Origin: Massilia rhizosphaerae
GTDB taxonomy: Bacteria; Pseudomonadota; Gammaproteobacteria; Burkholderiales; Burkholderiaceae_D
Direction: 5' to 3'
Assembly: GCF_016093545.1 (NCBI RefSeq)
Contig: NZ_JADKYX010000003.1
Coordinates: forward strand, 248,001-312,000
DNA: 64,000 bases
Shown: in pieces, positions 19,872-30,900 of the stretch
Layout of the letters: every line of letters starts with the position of its first letter
Numbering within the stretch: the first letter of the stretch is position 1
Made by a program: the position numbers and the translations under genes
The notes under the pieces: generated by a model
Databases searched by the model: none
Told to the model about the DNA's origin: nothing
What the model saw: only the letters and a program-made list of their open reading frames with translations

Positions 19872-21074
19872 ATGGAGTTCGATATGGTCGATAACGCAGC
19901 ATTGGGCACGGTCATCAAGGTCGTCGGCGTTGGCGGCGCGGGTGGCAATGCGGTCCAGCATATGATCAACAAGGGCGTGGCCGGCGTGGAGTTCATCGCG
20001 GCCAATACCGACGCCCAGGCGCTGGCCGCATCCAGCGCCCACAACATCATCCAGATCGGCGAGTCCGGCCTGGGTGCGGGCATGCGTCCGGAAATCGGCC
20101 GTCAGCTGGCCGAGCAATCGCGCATGCGCATCGAAGACGCGCTGCGCGGCGCGCACATGGTCTTCATCGCCGCCGGCATGGGCGGCGGCACGGGCACCGG
20201 CGCCGCGCCGATCGTCGCGGAAGTCGCCAAGAGCCTGGGCGCGCTGACCGTGGCCGTCGTCTCGAAGCCGTTCTCGTACGAAGGCCAGAAGTGCATGGAC
20301 GTCGCGGAAAACGGCCTGAACGAACTGACCAAGCACGTCGACTCCTTGATCGTCATCCTGAACGAAAAGCTGGAAGACATCTACGAAGACGAATCGATGC
20401 TGGACTGGATGAAGCATGCGGACGACGTGCTGAACAACGCCGTCGCCGGTATCGCCGAGATCATCAACGTGCCGGGCCACATCAACGTCGACTTCAACGA
20501 CGTGAAGACCATCATGAGCGAGCAGGGCAAGGCCATGATGGGTACCGCGACTGCGTCGGGTGTCGACCGCGCGCGCATCGCCGCCGAGCAGGCCGTCGCT
20601 TCGCCGCTGCTGGACGGCATCGACCTGTCGGGTGCGAAGGGCGTGCTGGTGAACGTCACCGCGTCGCGCGGCCTGAAAGGCAAGGAGATCAAGGAAGTCA
20701 TGGCCGCCGTGCGCGCCTTCGCTGCACCGGACGCCGCGATCGCACAAGGCATCGCCTACGACGACGAGATGGGCGACGAACTGCGCGTGACCGTCGTCGC
20801 GACGGGCCTGGGCAAGAACAAGGCCAACATCTCGCTGGTGCAGCCGCAGCAGGTCCTGCGCACGGGCACGTACGGCGCGCCGATGATGTCCGGCACCCCG
20901 GGCGTGACGGGCGGCGTGACCATGGGGTCGGCGGGCGGTGCCGGCGCGATGGACGGCATGAAGCAGCCGGCCGTGTGGCGCCGCGAGCAGGCGTCCGAGC
21001 AGGTGCGCGCGATGCAGAACAACGGCGTCGAAACCTACGACATCCCGGCGTTCCTGCGCAAGCAGGCCGACTGA
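19872..21074 (+). CDS. ftsZ: Cell division GTPase FtsZ
   Basis: A 400-residue tubulin-like GTPase that forms the Z ring. The tubulin signature GGGTGTGAAPI and the early loop GVGGAGGNAVQHM are intact. The C-terminal conserved peptide DIPAFLRKQAD, which binds FtsA and ZapD, is present after a glycine/methionine-rich linker. A ribosome site (AGGAG) lies before the ATG. A strong hairpin terminator follows at 21123, closing the cluster. Confidence 0.97.
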   Translation: MEFDMVDNAALGTVIKVVGVGGAGGNAVQHMINKGVAGVEFIAANTDAQALAASSAHNIIQIGESGLGAGMRPEIGRQLAEQSRMRIEDALRGAHMVFIAAGMGGGTGTGAAPIVAEVAKSLGALTVAVVSKPFSYEGQKCMDVAENGLNELTKHVDSLIVILNEKLEDIYEDESMLDWMKHADDVLNNAVAGIAEIINVPGHINVDFNDVKTIMSEQGKAMMGTATASGVDRARIAAEQAVASPLLDGIDLSGAKGVLVNVTASRGLKGKEIKEVMAAVRAFAAPDAAIAQGIAYDDEMGDELRVTVVATGLGKNKANISLVQPQQVLRTGTYGAPMMSGTPGVTGGVTMGSAGGAGAMDGMKQPAVWRREQASEQVRAMQNNGVETYDIPAFLRKQAD

Positions 21075-21122
21075 GGCTGAAAGACTCCAACGCCGGCTGA
21101 CCACCGGCGCTCCATGATGCGG

Positions 21123-21159
21123 GGCCAGGCTGTTCCAAGCAGCCTGGCCTTTCGTTTTT
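21123..21159 (+). terminator. Intrinsic terminator of the dcw cluster
   Basis: GGCCAGGCTG (21123-21132), a seven-base loop and CAGCCTGGCC (21140-21149) form a perfect ten-pair stem, followed at once by TTTCGTTTTT. It lies 49 bases after the ftsZ stop. Confidence 0.85.
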
Positions 21160-21170
21160 GGGCGGCCGGT

Positions 21171-21373
21171 AATTCGGGGTCAGAGCATATTTTTCGTCGA
21201 AATCGTGCTCTGACCCCGAATTATTTTGATGCGTGAGGACAGTTGATCTTTTGCTGGACTTGGTTCTCGCTGGGAGACGACGTCGACGTGGCTTCGAAAC
21301 GTGCGCCGCGGCTATTGTTCGGAAAAGTGCTCTGACCCCGAATTTCTCGAAAAAAGTGCTCTGACCCCGAATT
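21171..21373. repeat. Cluster of AATTCGGGGTCAGAGCA repeats (four copies)
   Basis: One forward copy of AATTCGGGGTCAGAGCA lies at 21171-21187. Inverted copies lie at 21206-21222, 21328-21344 and 21357-21373. The first two form a 17-pair hairpin with an 18-base loop. The same unit forms a second cluster after secA (27490-27718). It resembles dispersed palindromic (REP-like) intergenic repeats. No gene is visible inside; the core motif also precedes the peroxiredoxin gene by 52 bases. Confidence 0.8.
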
Positions 21374-21425
21374 TGTTTGGATGGGGCATACTTGCGGGTT
21401 CTGAAAACTTGAAAGGAACATCTCC

Positions 21426-21929
21426 ATGACCATCCAGATCGGCGACCGCCTGCCCGAAGGCACCCTGCAGGAATTCATCGACGTCGCAACCGAAGGCTGC
21501 GCGCTCGGCCCGAACACGTTCAACGTGTCCGATCTCGTGAAAGGCAAGACCATCGCCATCTTCGGCCTGCCCGGCGCCTTCACCCCGACTTGCTCGGCCC
21601 AGCACCTGCCCGGCTACATCAAGCTGGCCGACCAGCTCAAGGCCAAGGGCGTCGACGAAATCTGGTGCATCTCCGTCAACGATGCGTTCGTGATGGGCGC
21701 GTGGGGCCGCGACCAGAAGGCCACCGGCATCGTCCGCATGATGGCCGACGGCAGCGCCACGTTCACCAAGGCGCTCGGCCTGGAATTCGACCTCGTCGCC
21801 AAGGGCTTCGGCGTGCGTTCCAAGCGCTATTCGATGCTCGTGCAGGACGGCGTCGTCAAGCAGCTGAACGTCGAGGACGGCGGCTTCGACGTGTCGTCGG
21901 CCGAGACGATGCTGAAGCAACTGGGCTGA
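21426..21929 (+). CDS. Peroxiredoxin (Prx5 type)
   Basis: A 167-residue thiol peroxidase of the AhpC/TSA fold that reduces hydrogen and organic peroxides. The active site PGAFTPTCSAQHLPGY holds the peroxidatic Cys56 with Pro and Thr at the usual positions, and the conserved arginine region (VRSKRYSMLV) is present. Cys25 and Cys76 also occur, so resolving chemistry cannot be decided. It sits after the ftsZ terminator, is preceded by an AAAGGAA ribosome site, and lies next to a transporter gene. Confidence 0.9.
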   Translation: MTIQIGDRLPEGTLQEFIDVATEGCALGPNTFNVSDLVKGKTIAIFGLPGAFTPTCSAQHLPGYIKLADQLKAKGVDEIWCISVNDAFVMGAWGRDQKATGIVRMMADGSATFTKALGLEFDLVAKGFGVRSKRYSMLVQDGVVKQLNVEDGGFDVSSAETMLKQLG

Positions 21930-21935
21930 CCGGTA

Positions 21936-22817
21936 GTGAGCCGGCTCGCCGGGAATCTGCGCAGCATCCGCGCGATGCTGGTCTGTGTCGCCATGTTCTC
22001 GGTCATGGACACGACGATGAAGCTCTTGTCCGCGCACTTCCCGGCGATGCAGGTGGCGGCGATCCGGGCGCTGTCCGCGCTGCCGCTCGTCGGCGCCTAT
22101 TTGTTCTGGCGCGGCGGCCAGCGTTCGCTGCTGCGCGTCCGCTGGCCGCTGCACCTGCTGCGCGGCGCCATCGGCATCGCGATGCTGTCGCTGTTCACAT
22201 ACGGCCTCAAGACGCTGTCGCTGGCCGAGGCGTATTCGATCTTCTTCGTCGGTCCGATCCTGATCACGGCGCTGTCCGTGGTCGTGCTGGGCGAGCGCGT
22301 GAACGGCGCGCGCTGGATCGCGATCGCGGTCGGCATGGCCGGGGTGCTCGTCATCCTGCGTCCGGCCGGCGCCGGCGTCTTCACGCTGGGCGGACTCGCC
22401 GTGCTGGCCGCGGCCGTGTGCTATGCCGTGTCGGCCGTCGCCGGCCGCATGCTGGCGCGCACGGACCGGGGCGAGCACATGATGTTCTGGCTGATGGTCC
22501 TGATGGCCGCCGGCGCGACGCCGCTGGCCGCGCCCGCCTGGGTGCCCGTGCAGGCCGGGCATTGGCTGCTGATCCTCCTGCTTGCCGTCAGCGGCTTCTT
22601 CGGCCAGCTGGCGCTGACGGAAGCGTTCAGCCACGGCGAGGCGTCCGTCGTGGCGCCGTTCGAGTACACGGCGCTGGCCTGGGGCGTGGCCATCGACTGG
22701 CTCATGTGGAAGACCTTGCCCGATACAACCACTTTGCTGGGCGCGGCCATCATCATCGGTAGCGGCCTGTACCTGATCCGCCACGAAACCGTGCACGCGG
22801 AAGCCGAGCATCCTTGA
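21936..22817 (+). CDS. EamA/DMT-family transporter
   Basis: A 293-residue protein with ten predicted membrane helices in two EamA halves (about 11-135 and 145-285). The end of the first half shows AEAYSIFFVGPILITALS and LGERV, which are typical. The drug/metabolite transporter superfamily exports or imports many small molecules, and the substrate is unknown. A GTG at 21936, six bases after the peroxiredoxin stop, was taken as the start; ATG at 21975 is an alternative. It is probably co-transcribed with the peroxiredoxin. Confidence 0.85.
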   Translation: MSRLAGNLRSIRAMLVCVAMFSVMDTTMKLLSAHFPAMQVAAIRALSALPLVGAYLFWRGGQRSLLRVRWPLHLLRGAIGIAMLSLFTYGLKTLSLAEAYSIFFVGPILITALSVVVLGERVNGARWIAIAVGMAGVLVILRPAGAGVFTLGGLAVLAAAVCYAVSAVAGRMLARTDRGEHMMFWLMVLMAAGATPLAAPAWVPVQAGHWLLILLLAVSGFFGQLALTEAFSHGEASVVAPFEYTALAWGVAIDWLMWKTLPDTTTLLGAAIIIGSGLYLIRHETVHAEAEHP

Positions 22818-22889
22818 AAACGTGGTGTTCCTGCCACCGGGGAAAGACCGTCACCGGCATGCGGGAAAGCCCTACGATATAATCGAACG

Positions 22890-23825
22890 ATGCTCAAACA
22901 AAGAACCATCAAACAACTGGTGCGCACGACAGGTGTCGGCCTGCACTCCGGGACCAAGGTCGAGCTGACCCTGCGTCCGGCGGCGGCCGATACGGGCATC
23001 GTGTTCCGCCGCGTCGACCTCGACCCCGTGGTCGAGTTTCCGTCGAACGCCGACATCGTGGGCGACACGCGCATGGCGTCGGTGCTCACGCAGGGCGATG
23101 CGCGCGTCTCGACCGTCGAGCACCTGATGTCGGCCTGCGCCGGTCTCGGCATCGACAACCTGTACGTCGACGTCACGGCCGAAGAGATCCCGATCATGGA
23201 TGGTTCCGCGTCGTCGTTCGTGTTCCTGCTGCAGCAGGCGGGCGTGCAGGAGCAGGCCGTGCCCAAGAAATTCATCCGCGTGTTGAAACCCGTGGAAGTG
23301 CGCCAGGGCAGCGGCGCGGGCGAGAAATGGGCGCGTTTGAGCCCGTACGACGGTTTCCGTCTCGACTTCTTCATCGAATTCAACCATCCGGCCGTGGACG
23401 GCACGACGCAGCGCGCCGTCGTCGACTTCGGCAAGGGCTCGTACGTGCACGACGTCGCGCGTGCCCGCACCTTCGGCTTCATGCAGGACGTGGAAAGCCT
23501 GCGCGGCATGGGCCTGGCGCGCGGCGGCTCGCTGGAAAACGCGATCGTGATGGACGAGTACCGCATCCTGAACGCGGACGGCCTGCGCTACGACGACGAG
23601 TTCGTGCGCCATAAAATCCTCGACGCGATCGGCGACCTGTACCTCGTCGGCGCACCCCTGCTGGCCAGCTACGAGGCGCACAAGTCGGGCCACGGCCTGA
23701 ACAACCTGCTGCTGCGCGAACTGCTGGCGCATCCGGATTCCTATGAAATCGTCACGTTCGACGCGCCGGAACGGGCGCCCGTGTCGTATGGCGCGCAGAT
23801 GGAGCGGGAGTGGGCGCTGACGTGA
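22890..23825 (+). CDS. lpxC: UDP-3-O-acyl-N-acetylglucosamine deacetylase LpxC
   Basis: A 311-residue zinc enzyme that performs the committed step of lipid A synthesis in the cytoplasm. Probable zinc ligands are His78 (STVEHLMS), His241 and Asp245 ([10 protein letters not shown]), with catalytic His268 in HKSGHGLNN. The start gives [11 protein letters not shown], the normal N-terminus. It converges with dciA across a hairpin-rich gap. lpxC soon after ftsZ is the usual order in proteobacteria. Confidence 0.97.
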   Translation: MLKQRTIKQLVRTTGVGLHSGTKVELTLRPAAADTGIVFRRVDLDPVVEFPSNADIVGDTRMASVLTQGDARVSTVEHLMSACAGLGIDNLYVDVTAEEIPIMDGSASSFVFLLQQAGVQEQAVPKKFIRVLKPVEVRQGSGAGEKWARLSPYDGFRLDFFIEFNHPAVDGTTQRAVVDFGKGSYVHDVARARTFGFMQDVESLRGMGLARGGSLENAIVMDEYRILNADGLRYDDEFVRHKILDAIGDLYLVGAPLLASYEAHKSGHGLNNLLLRELLAHPDSYEIVTFDAPERAPVSYGAQMEREWALT

Positions 23826-23844
23826 TCTGACGTACCCACCGGGC

Positions 23845-23899
23845 GCCGGCATGACGCAAACGTTGAACGGTGGGCACCCCGTGCCCACCAAATGCCGGC
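23845..23899. terminator. Nested hairpin between convergent lpxC and dciA
   Basis: The inner stem GGTGGGCAC/GTGCCCACC (23869-23877 and 23881-23889) has a three-base loop. It sits inside an outer pair GCCGGCAT/ATGCCGGC (23845-23852 and 23892-23899). There is no T-tract on either strand, so it may act as a two-way transcription barrier or be a dispersed palindromic element. Confidence 0.45.
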
Positions 23900-23912
23900 C
23901 TGACCGCTACAG

Positions 23913-24410
23913 CTACTTGCGCCGCTCGGCCAGCCGCTTGAGCGCCGCCTTCAAAGCCGCATTCTGCGGCGTCTCCGGCAACGTGTCACCGAGCTGCTCG
24001 AACGCGTCCACCGCCGTGGGCGGCAACGTGAGCGTCGACGGCTTCGGTTCCTCGCGCACGGGCACGTTGGGCCGCATCTGGATCTTGATGCGCACGTTCT
24101 CCACCTGCCATCCCTTTTTCTGCAAACCCGCCTGCAGCTTGGGCAGCTGCTGCTTGAGCTTGGCCGCGACGGCCGAGGAGGGCACGGCGAGGGTCAGGGC
24201 CGCGTCCTGGAACGACAGCACGTCGCAGCCGGCATACATCGGCGGCAGGATCGTCTTGACGTCGCGCTGCAGGTTGCCCACGCGCAGCGCGGTCGGCATC
24301 AGGGTGGCGAGGCGGTCGTTGGCGCGCAGGAAATCGGTGGCGACGAACGACGTCTTGCGGTCGCGGGTGCCGTAGATGTGGAAGGGACGCTGATTGTTCG
24401 GAGACTGCAT
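23913..24410 (-). CDS. dciA: DciA-like DUF721 protein
   Basis: A 165-residue protein. The N-terminal half has the DUF721 pattern (FLRANDRLATLMPTALRV, then the strand-rich SFQDAALTLAVPSSAVAAKL). The C-terminal part is charged and ends in KRLAERRK. DciA loads or stabilises the replicative helicase DnaB in bacteria that lack DnaC. The neighbourhood, divergent from secA and after lpxC, is the usual one for this gene in betaproteobacteria. The start was set at 24410 because the extra upstream codons of the open frame do not look like the family N-terminus. Confidence 0.7.
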   Translation of the reverse strand: MQSPNNQRPFHIYGTRDRKTSFVATDFLRANDRLATLMPTALRVGNLQRDVKTILPPMYAGCDVLSFQDAALTLAVPSSAVAAKLKQQLPKLQAGLQKKGWQVENVRIKIQMRPNVPVREEPKPSTLTLPPTAVDAFEQLGDTLPETPQNAALKAALKRLAERRK

Positions 24411-24653
24411 GCCGCGAACATACCACAGCCGCGCGCATGCCGCGACGATTCCCGCGCGGTGTGTGAAATCGAATGCAGTTTGATAACATTTTTTGCCAGC
24501 CGCACTTGTGATCCGCCGGGCGACCCCCAAGTGTGGCCGCATCGCATGATAAAATCGGTGGCTTTTTGCCATTGGCGCTCTCAGGAAGATACCTTTTTGC
24601 TATCATCCTGAGCTCCTCGGACTTTTTCGCGGCGTACTTTTGAAGAACACAGC

Positions 24654-27437
<2,784 letters not shown>

Positions 27438-27456
27438 CGCCCTAGCGCCCGACGAC

Positions 27457-27482
27457 AGGCACCCCACGAGGTGCCTTTTTTT
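27457..27482 (+). terminator. Intrinsic terminator of secA
   Basis: AGGCACC (27457-27463), a six-base loop and GGTGCCT (27470-27476) form the stem, which runs into a seven-T tract. It lies 20 bases after the secA stop. Confidence 0.85.
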
Positions 27483-27489
27483 CACCCAA

Positions 27490-27718
27490 AATTCGGGGTC
27501 AGAGCACATTTCCGATCAAATCCGGGGTCAGAGCACTTTTCCGATCAATGTCCGGATGGATAACAAGTCAGCAAGGCTTGCGCGCATATCGGGAGCGGAG
27601 TCGTGACCGGAGGCGTGGCGCTCGCATCGACGGCCGCACAAACTTACTTCAAGGTCAGTGCTCCAAAAAGTGCTCTGACCCCGAATTTTTGCTCTGACCC
27701 CGAATTTGACCCCGAATT
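27490..27718. repeat. Second cluster of AATTCGGGGTCAGAGCA repeats
   Basis: Forward copies lie at 27490-27506 (exact) and about 27520-27536 (TCCGGGGTCAGAGCAC variant). Inverted copies lie at 27671-27687 and 27690-27706, with a shortened one (GACCCCGAATT) at 27708-27718. About 130 bases of unassigned sequence lie between the forward and inverted sets. The arrangement, forward units on the left and inverted ones on the right, mirrors the cluster at 21171-21373. The 371-base gap holds no gene that I can support. Confidence 0.75.
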
Positions 27719-27808
27719 TTTGGGCCGCGAATTTTTGATGGCGGTTTGGTAATGCGCGCGCCGGGTCGGGTGCGCTACGATGGGCGTTCGCCCATTCGTT
27801 CGCACATC

Positions 27809-28582
27809 ATGGATTTATCGCCTTCCCGCTACGACCTCGCCAAGGTCCCGGCCGTGACCCTCGGCTTCTGGATCATCAAGATCCTCGCGACGACGCTCGG
27901 CGAGACCGCCGGCGACGCCGTGACGATGACGATGGAACTCGGCTACCTGGCCGGTACGGCGATCTTCGCGGCGCTGCTGGCCGTGATGCTCACCGCGCAG
28001 ATCCGCGCGCAGCGCTTCAACCCGCTGCTGTTCTGGACCGTGATCGTCGCCACGACGACGGTCGGCACGACGCTCGCCGACCTGTGCGACCGCTCGCTGG
28101 GCATCGGCTACCTCGGCGGCGCGTCGTTGCTGGCCGCGCTGCTGGCGGCGACGCTGTTCGCGTGGCACCGCACGCTCGGGTCGGTGTCGATCAACCGGCT
28201 CGATACGCGCGACGCGGAAGTGTTCTATTGGGTGACGATCCTGTTTTCCCAGACCCTCGGCACGGCCCTCGGCGACTGGGTCGCCGATCCGGACACCGGC
28301 TGGGGACTGGGCTATGGCGGCGGTGCGGTGCTGTTCGCGGCGGGACTCGCCGTCGTGCTCGCGCTGTACGCGTTCACGCGCACGTCGCGCGCCGCGCTGT
28401 TCTGGGCGGCGTTCATCCTCACCCGGCCGCTGGGCGCGACCGTCGGCGACTTCCTCGACAAGCCCGTCGCCGCCGGCGGCCTCGCGTTGAGCCGCTACAC
28501 GGCGTCCGCCGCGCTCGTCGCCGCCATGCTGCTGCTCGTGCTGCTGTTGCCCCAGCGGGCGGAGCGGATCGTACGCGACTGA
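27809..28582 (+). CDS. Four-repeat membrane protein (COG4705-like)
   Basis: A 257-residue protein of about eight helices made of four copies of one unit. Each unit begins with an aromatic-Trp/Tyr helix and a TT-x-G-xx-x-GD motif: FWIIKILATTLGETAGD, FWTVIVATTTVGTTLAD, YWVTILFSQTLGTALGD and FWAAFILTRPLGATVGD. Units are 50-65 residues apart, and each ends in a helix rich in Gly, Ala and Leu. The family is known only as uncharacterised membrane proteins; no activity is assigned here. The ATG at 27809 places the first unit near the N-terminus as in relatives; an earlier TTG/ATG near 27746-27752 is possible. It converges with the MerR-type gene. Confidence 0.7.
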   Translation: MDLSPSRYDLAKVPAVTLGFWIIKILATTLGETAGDAVTMTMELGYLAGTAIFAALLAVMLTAQIRAQRFNPLLFWTVIVATTTVGTTLADLCDRSLGIGYLGGASLLAALLAATLFAWHRTLGSVSINRLDTRDAEVFYWVTILFSQTLGTALGDWVADPDTGWGLGYGGGAVLFAAGLAVVLALYAFTRTSRAALFWAAFILTRPLGATVGDFLDKPVAAGGLALSRYTASAALVAAMLLLVLLLPQRAERIVRD

Positions 28583-28592
28583 CGCGCCGGCG

Positions 28593-29603
28593 TCAGGGCG
28601 TCAACGCCTTGCGCAGCCAGGCGATCGTCGCGTCGCCGATGCCGGGTCCCATGCGCAGCAGGGGCTCCGTCGCGGTGGCCTTGCGGAAGGCGTCGACGTC
28701 CCGCTGGTCGGTGCCGACCATGTCGTGGAACAGTTCCATCCATTGGCGCCCCAGGTCGCGCGCGCGCGGTCCCGTCGCTTCCGGATCGGCCTGGATCTCG
28801 GTCTGTACCTGCGCGATCAGGGGCGTCCACTCCTGGCCGCGCGTGGCGAAGTGACGGCGCATGCGGTCGACGATTTCCGGGCGCATGTATTTCGCCCACG
28901 CGTCGAATTTCAGTTCGCCGACGGCGGCCTTCACGTAGTCGAAAATCTGCGTCGGCATACCGACGGCATCTTTCTCGCGCTCGGCCATGGCGTTCATTTT
29001 CGCTTGCAGCGCCGGGTCGCCGCCCGTGTCGCGCTCGAACGTCTGCAGCCAGCGCAGGCCGAAAGCCTTGGCGGCATCGGCGTTCGGCGGCACCTGGGAG
29101 TCGATCAGGCCGCGTGCCTGCTCGACCATCCCTTGCCACTGGGCCTTCGCGGCATCGTTGCGAACCATCGGCAGGCGGTCCAGTTCCTCTTTGGTGAAAT
29201 AGCGTTCGTACACGTTCGTCATGTCCATGGTGTTCTCCAGTGTGGTGAGCCACGTGGACAGGTCCGGCGCGCTGCCGAGCACGAGCTCTGCGCGCACGCG
29301 CAGCAGTTGGTCGCGCAGGCGCCTGGCCTCGGCCATGCGTGTTTCGAGCGCTTCCAACTGGCGGTCGACGATCGCCAGCGGCGAGCCGGCCGGACTGTCC
29401 AGCGTGAGGGCGATGTCGGCCAGGCTCAAACCGAACGCGCGCAGGGCCTGGATGCGGTGCAGGCGTGCCACGTCGTCGCGGTCGTAGAGCCGGTAGCCGG
29501 CATCGGAACGCGCGGAAGGGCGGAGCAGGCCGATGCTGTCGTAGTGGTGCAAGGTGCGCACCGTCAGGTTGGCCAGGGCGGCCAGCTCTCCCACTTTCAG
29601 CAT
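28593..29603 (-). CDS. MerR-family regulator with TipAS-type C-terminal domain
   Basis: A 336-residue regulator. Residues 1-70 form the MerR winged helix (LTVRTLHHYDSIGLLRP, then GYRLYDRDDVARLHRI), and 75-115 form the dimerisation coiled coil. The remainder, with YERYFTKEELDRL and MELFHDMVGTD, resembles the TipAS antibiotic-recognition domain. TipA-type regulators change promoter shape when they bind a ligand. The ATG at 29603 was chosen because it gives the family N-terminus MLKVGELA. The open frame extends upstream to 29663 without a better site. No obvious target gene is next to it except the permease behind it. Confidence 0.85.
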   Translation of the reverse strand: MLKVGELAALANLTVRTLHHYDSIGLLRPSARSDAGYRLYDRDDVARLHRIQALRAFGLSLADIALTLDSPAGSPLAIVDRQLEALETRMAEARRLRDQLLRVRAELVLGSAPDLSTWLTTLENTMDMTNVYERYFTKEELDRLPMVRNDAAKAQWQGMVEQARGLIDSQVPPNADAAKAFGLRWLQTFERDTGGDPALQAKMNAMAEREKDAVGMPTQIFDYVKAAVGELKFDAWAKYMRPEIVDRMRRHFATRGQEWTPLIAQVQTEIQADPEATGPRARDLGRQWMELFHDMVGTDQRDVDAFRKATATEPLLRMGPGIGDATIAWLRKALTP

Positions 29604-29643
29604 CGTTCGTCCCCGTTCTTCAGCGTACGGACAGTCTCCGGCC

Positions 29644-30720
29644 TCACGTGGCGTCAGGGTCAAGGGGTTGCGCTTCGCGGAAGCGCTTTTCCTCGTGCCA
29701 CAGGGTGACGAACAGGGTCATGACGACGGGACCGACGAACAGGCCGATCAGGCCCAGCGTCTCGACGCCGCCGAGGATGCCCAGCAGGACGGCGATGAAC
29801 GGCAGTTGCGTCGCGTTGCCGATCATCGCGGGCCGCACGAAGTGGTCGGCCACGAACAGGACGACGATGCCCAGGGCGAGGACCGCGATCGCGGCGATCG
29901 TCGCGCCCTGGTAGGCCAGCAGCGCGGCGGCGGAGCAGAACGCGAGCGGGGCGCCGAACGGGATGATGGCGAGGACGCCCGTGACGGCGGCCCACAGCAT
30001 GGCCGACGGCAAGCCGGCGAACTGGTAGCCGACGCCGAGCAAGACGCCTTCCGCGAGGCCGACGAGCACGAGGCCATTGACGGTGGCGCGCACGGCCACC
30101 GGAACTTTCAGCGAGAACAGCGTCCAGCGCGTGACGCCGATCAGGTGCGCGCCGATGGCGTCCGTCTGGCGCTGCAGGGCGGCGCCGTCCTTGTAGAAGA
30201 AGAACAGGCAGAGGAAGGCGAACAGGATGTCGACGAGGCGGTGCATGACGCCGCTGCCGACCCGCTTGAGCACCTCGCTGGCCGTCTGCATGCGGCCGAC
30301 GGAGCCGTCCTGCAGCAGGTGGGCGAGGCCGTGCGGCTGGCCCAGCGTGGCCAGCCACCAGTTGTAGACGGCGTCGCCGGCGAACGGGATGCGGTGCAGC
30401 CACTCCGGCGCCGCGAGGCCTTCCGTGTTGGCGCTGGCGACCACCTGCGCCAGTGCCGGCGCCTGGCGCGCGGCCTGAGTGACGCCCAGCGCGAGCGGCG
30501 TGATGAACACGATGGCGAGGGCGATGGTGACGAGGGCCGCCGCCAGGATCGTGCGGTCGTTCAACAGCGCGCGCGTCCGCGCATACAGCGGCCACGTGGC
30601 GATGCACAGGATCGCCGCCCACAGCAGCGGCAGGATGAAGCGCTGCGTCAGGAACAGGGCGCACAGGACGATCGCCAGCGAAAAACAGGCGCTCAGCACA
30701 TCGCGTTGGTTGTCGGTCAT
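29644..30720 (-). CDS. AI-2E-family (PerM-like) permease
   Basis: A 358-residue membrane protein with about eight helices and the conserved C-terminal block PFGAPLAF, FVRPAMIGNATQLPF and GILGGVETLGLIGLFVGPV. This family was named for TqsA, but most members have other or unknown roles (for example ion exchange), so transport of a signal should not be assumed. A strong GGAGG ribosome site precedes the ATG. It diverges from argJ. Its 3' end lies 40 bases before the MerR start, in the same direction, so the two could be one transcript. Confidence 0.85.
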   Translation of the reverse strand: MTDNQRDVLSACFSLAIVLCALFLTQRFILPLLWAAILCIATWPLYARTRALLNDRTILAAALVTIALAIVFITPLALGVTQAARQAPALAQVVASANTEGLAAPEWLHRIPFAGDAVYNWWLATLGQPHGLAHLLQDGSVGRMQTASEVLKRVGSGVMHRLVDILFAFLCLFFFYKDGAALQRQTDAIGAHLIGVTRWTLFSLKVPVAVRATVNGLVLVGLAEGVLLGVGYQFAGLPSAMLWAAVTGVLAIIPFGAPLAFCSAAALLAYQGATIAAIAVLALGIVVLFVADHFVRPAMIGNATQLPFIAVLLGILGGVETLGLIGLFVGPVVMTLFVTLWHEEKRFREAQPLDPDAT

Positions 30721-30900
30721 CGGTCCTCCGGGAGATAGGCCATCTTACCAAAGTGGCATGGCCTATTTACGATGTTGCCGATTATTAATTACCGGACTTA
30801 AGCGTGTATTAACAGCGGCGCCGTCCCGTACGCTCGGCGGCGAGGCGTTACAATACCGGACCTTCTTTCCATCCTTTCCATCTTTCCATTAGAGAACGCC

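Noticed and set aside
21171..21373. CRISPR array
   Set aside because: Units are few, in both orientations and without equal spacers; no cas genes are present.
24580..24612. Inverted repeat CTCAGGA/TCCTGAG in the secA leader as a SecM-type control element
   Set aside because: No upstream arrest-peptide gene is present and the stem is only seven pairs with a long loop.
29644..30720. Quorum-signal (AI-2) exporter
   Set aside because: The family name comes from one member; nothing in the neighbourhood (no luxS or lsr genes) supports that role.
30866..30889. Short TTTCCATC direct repeats before argJ
   Set aside because: They are only seven or eight bases of simple pyrimidine-rich sequence, with no palindrome; no operator can be claimed.
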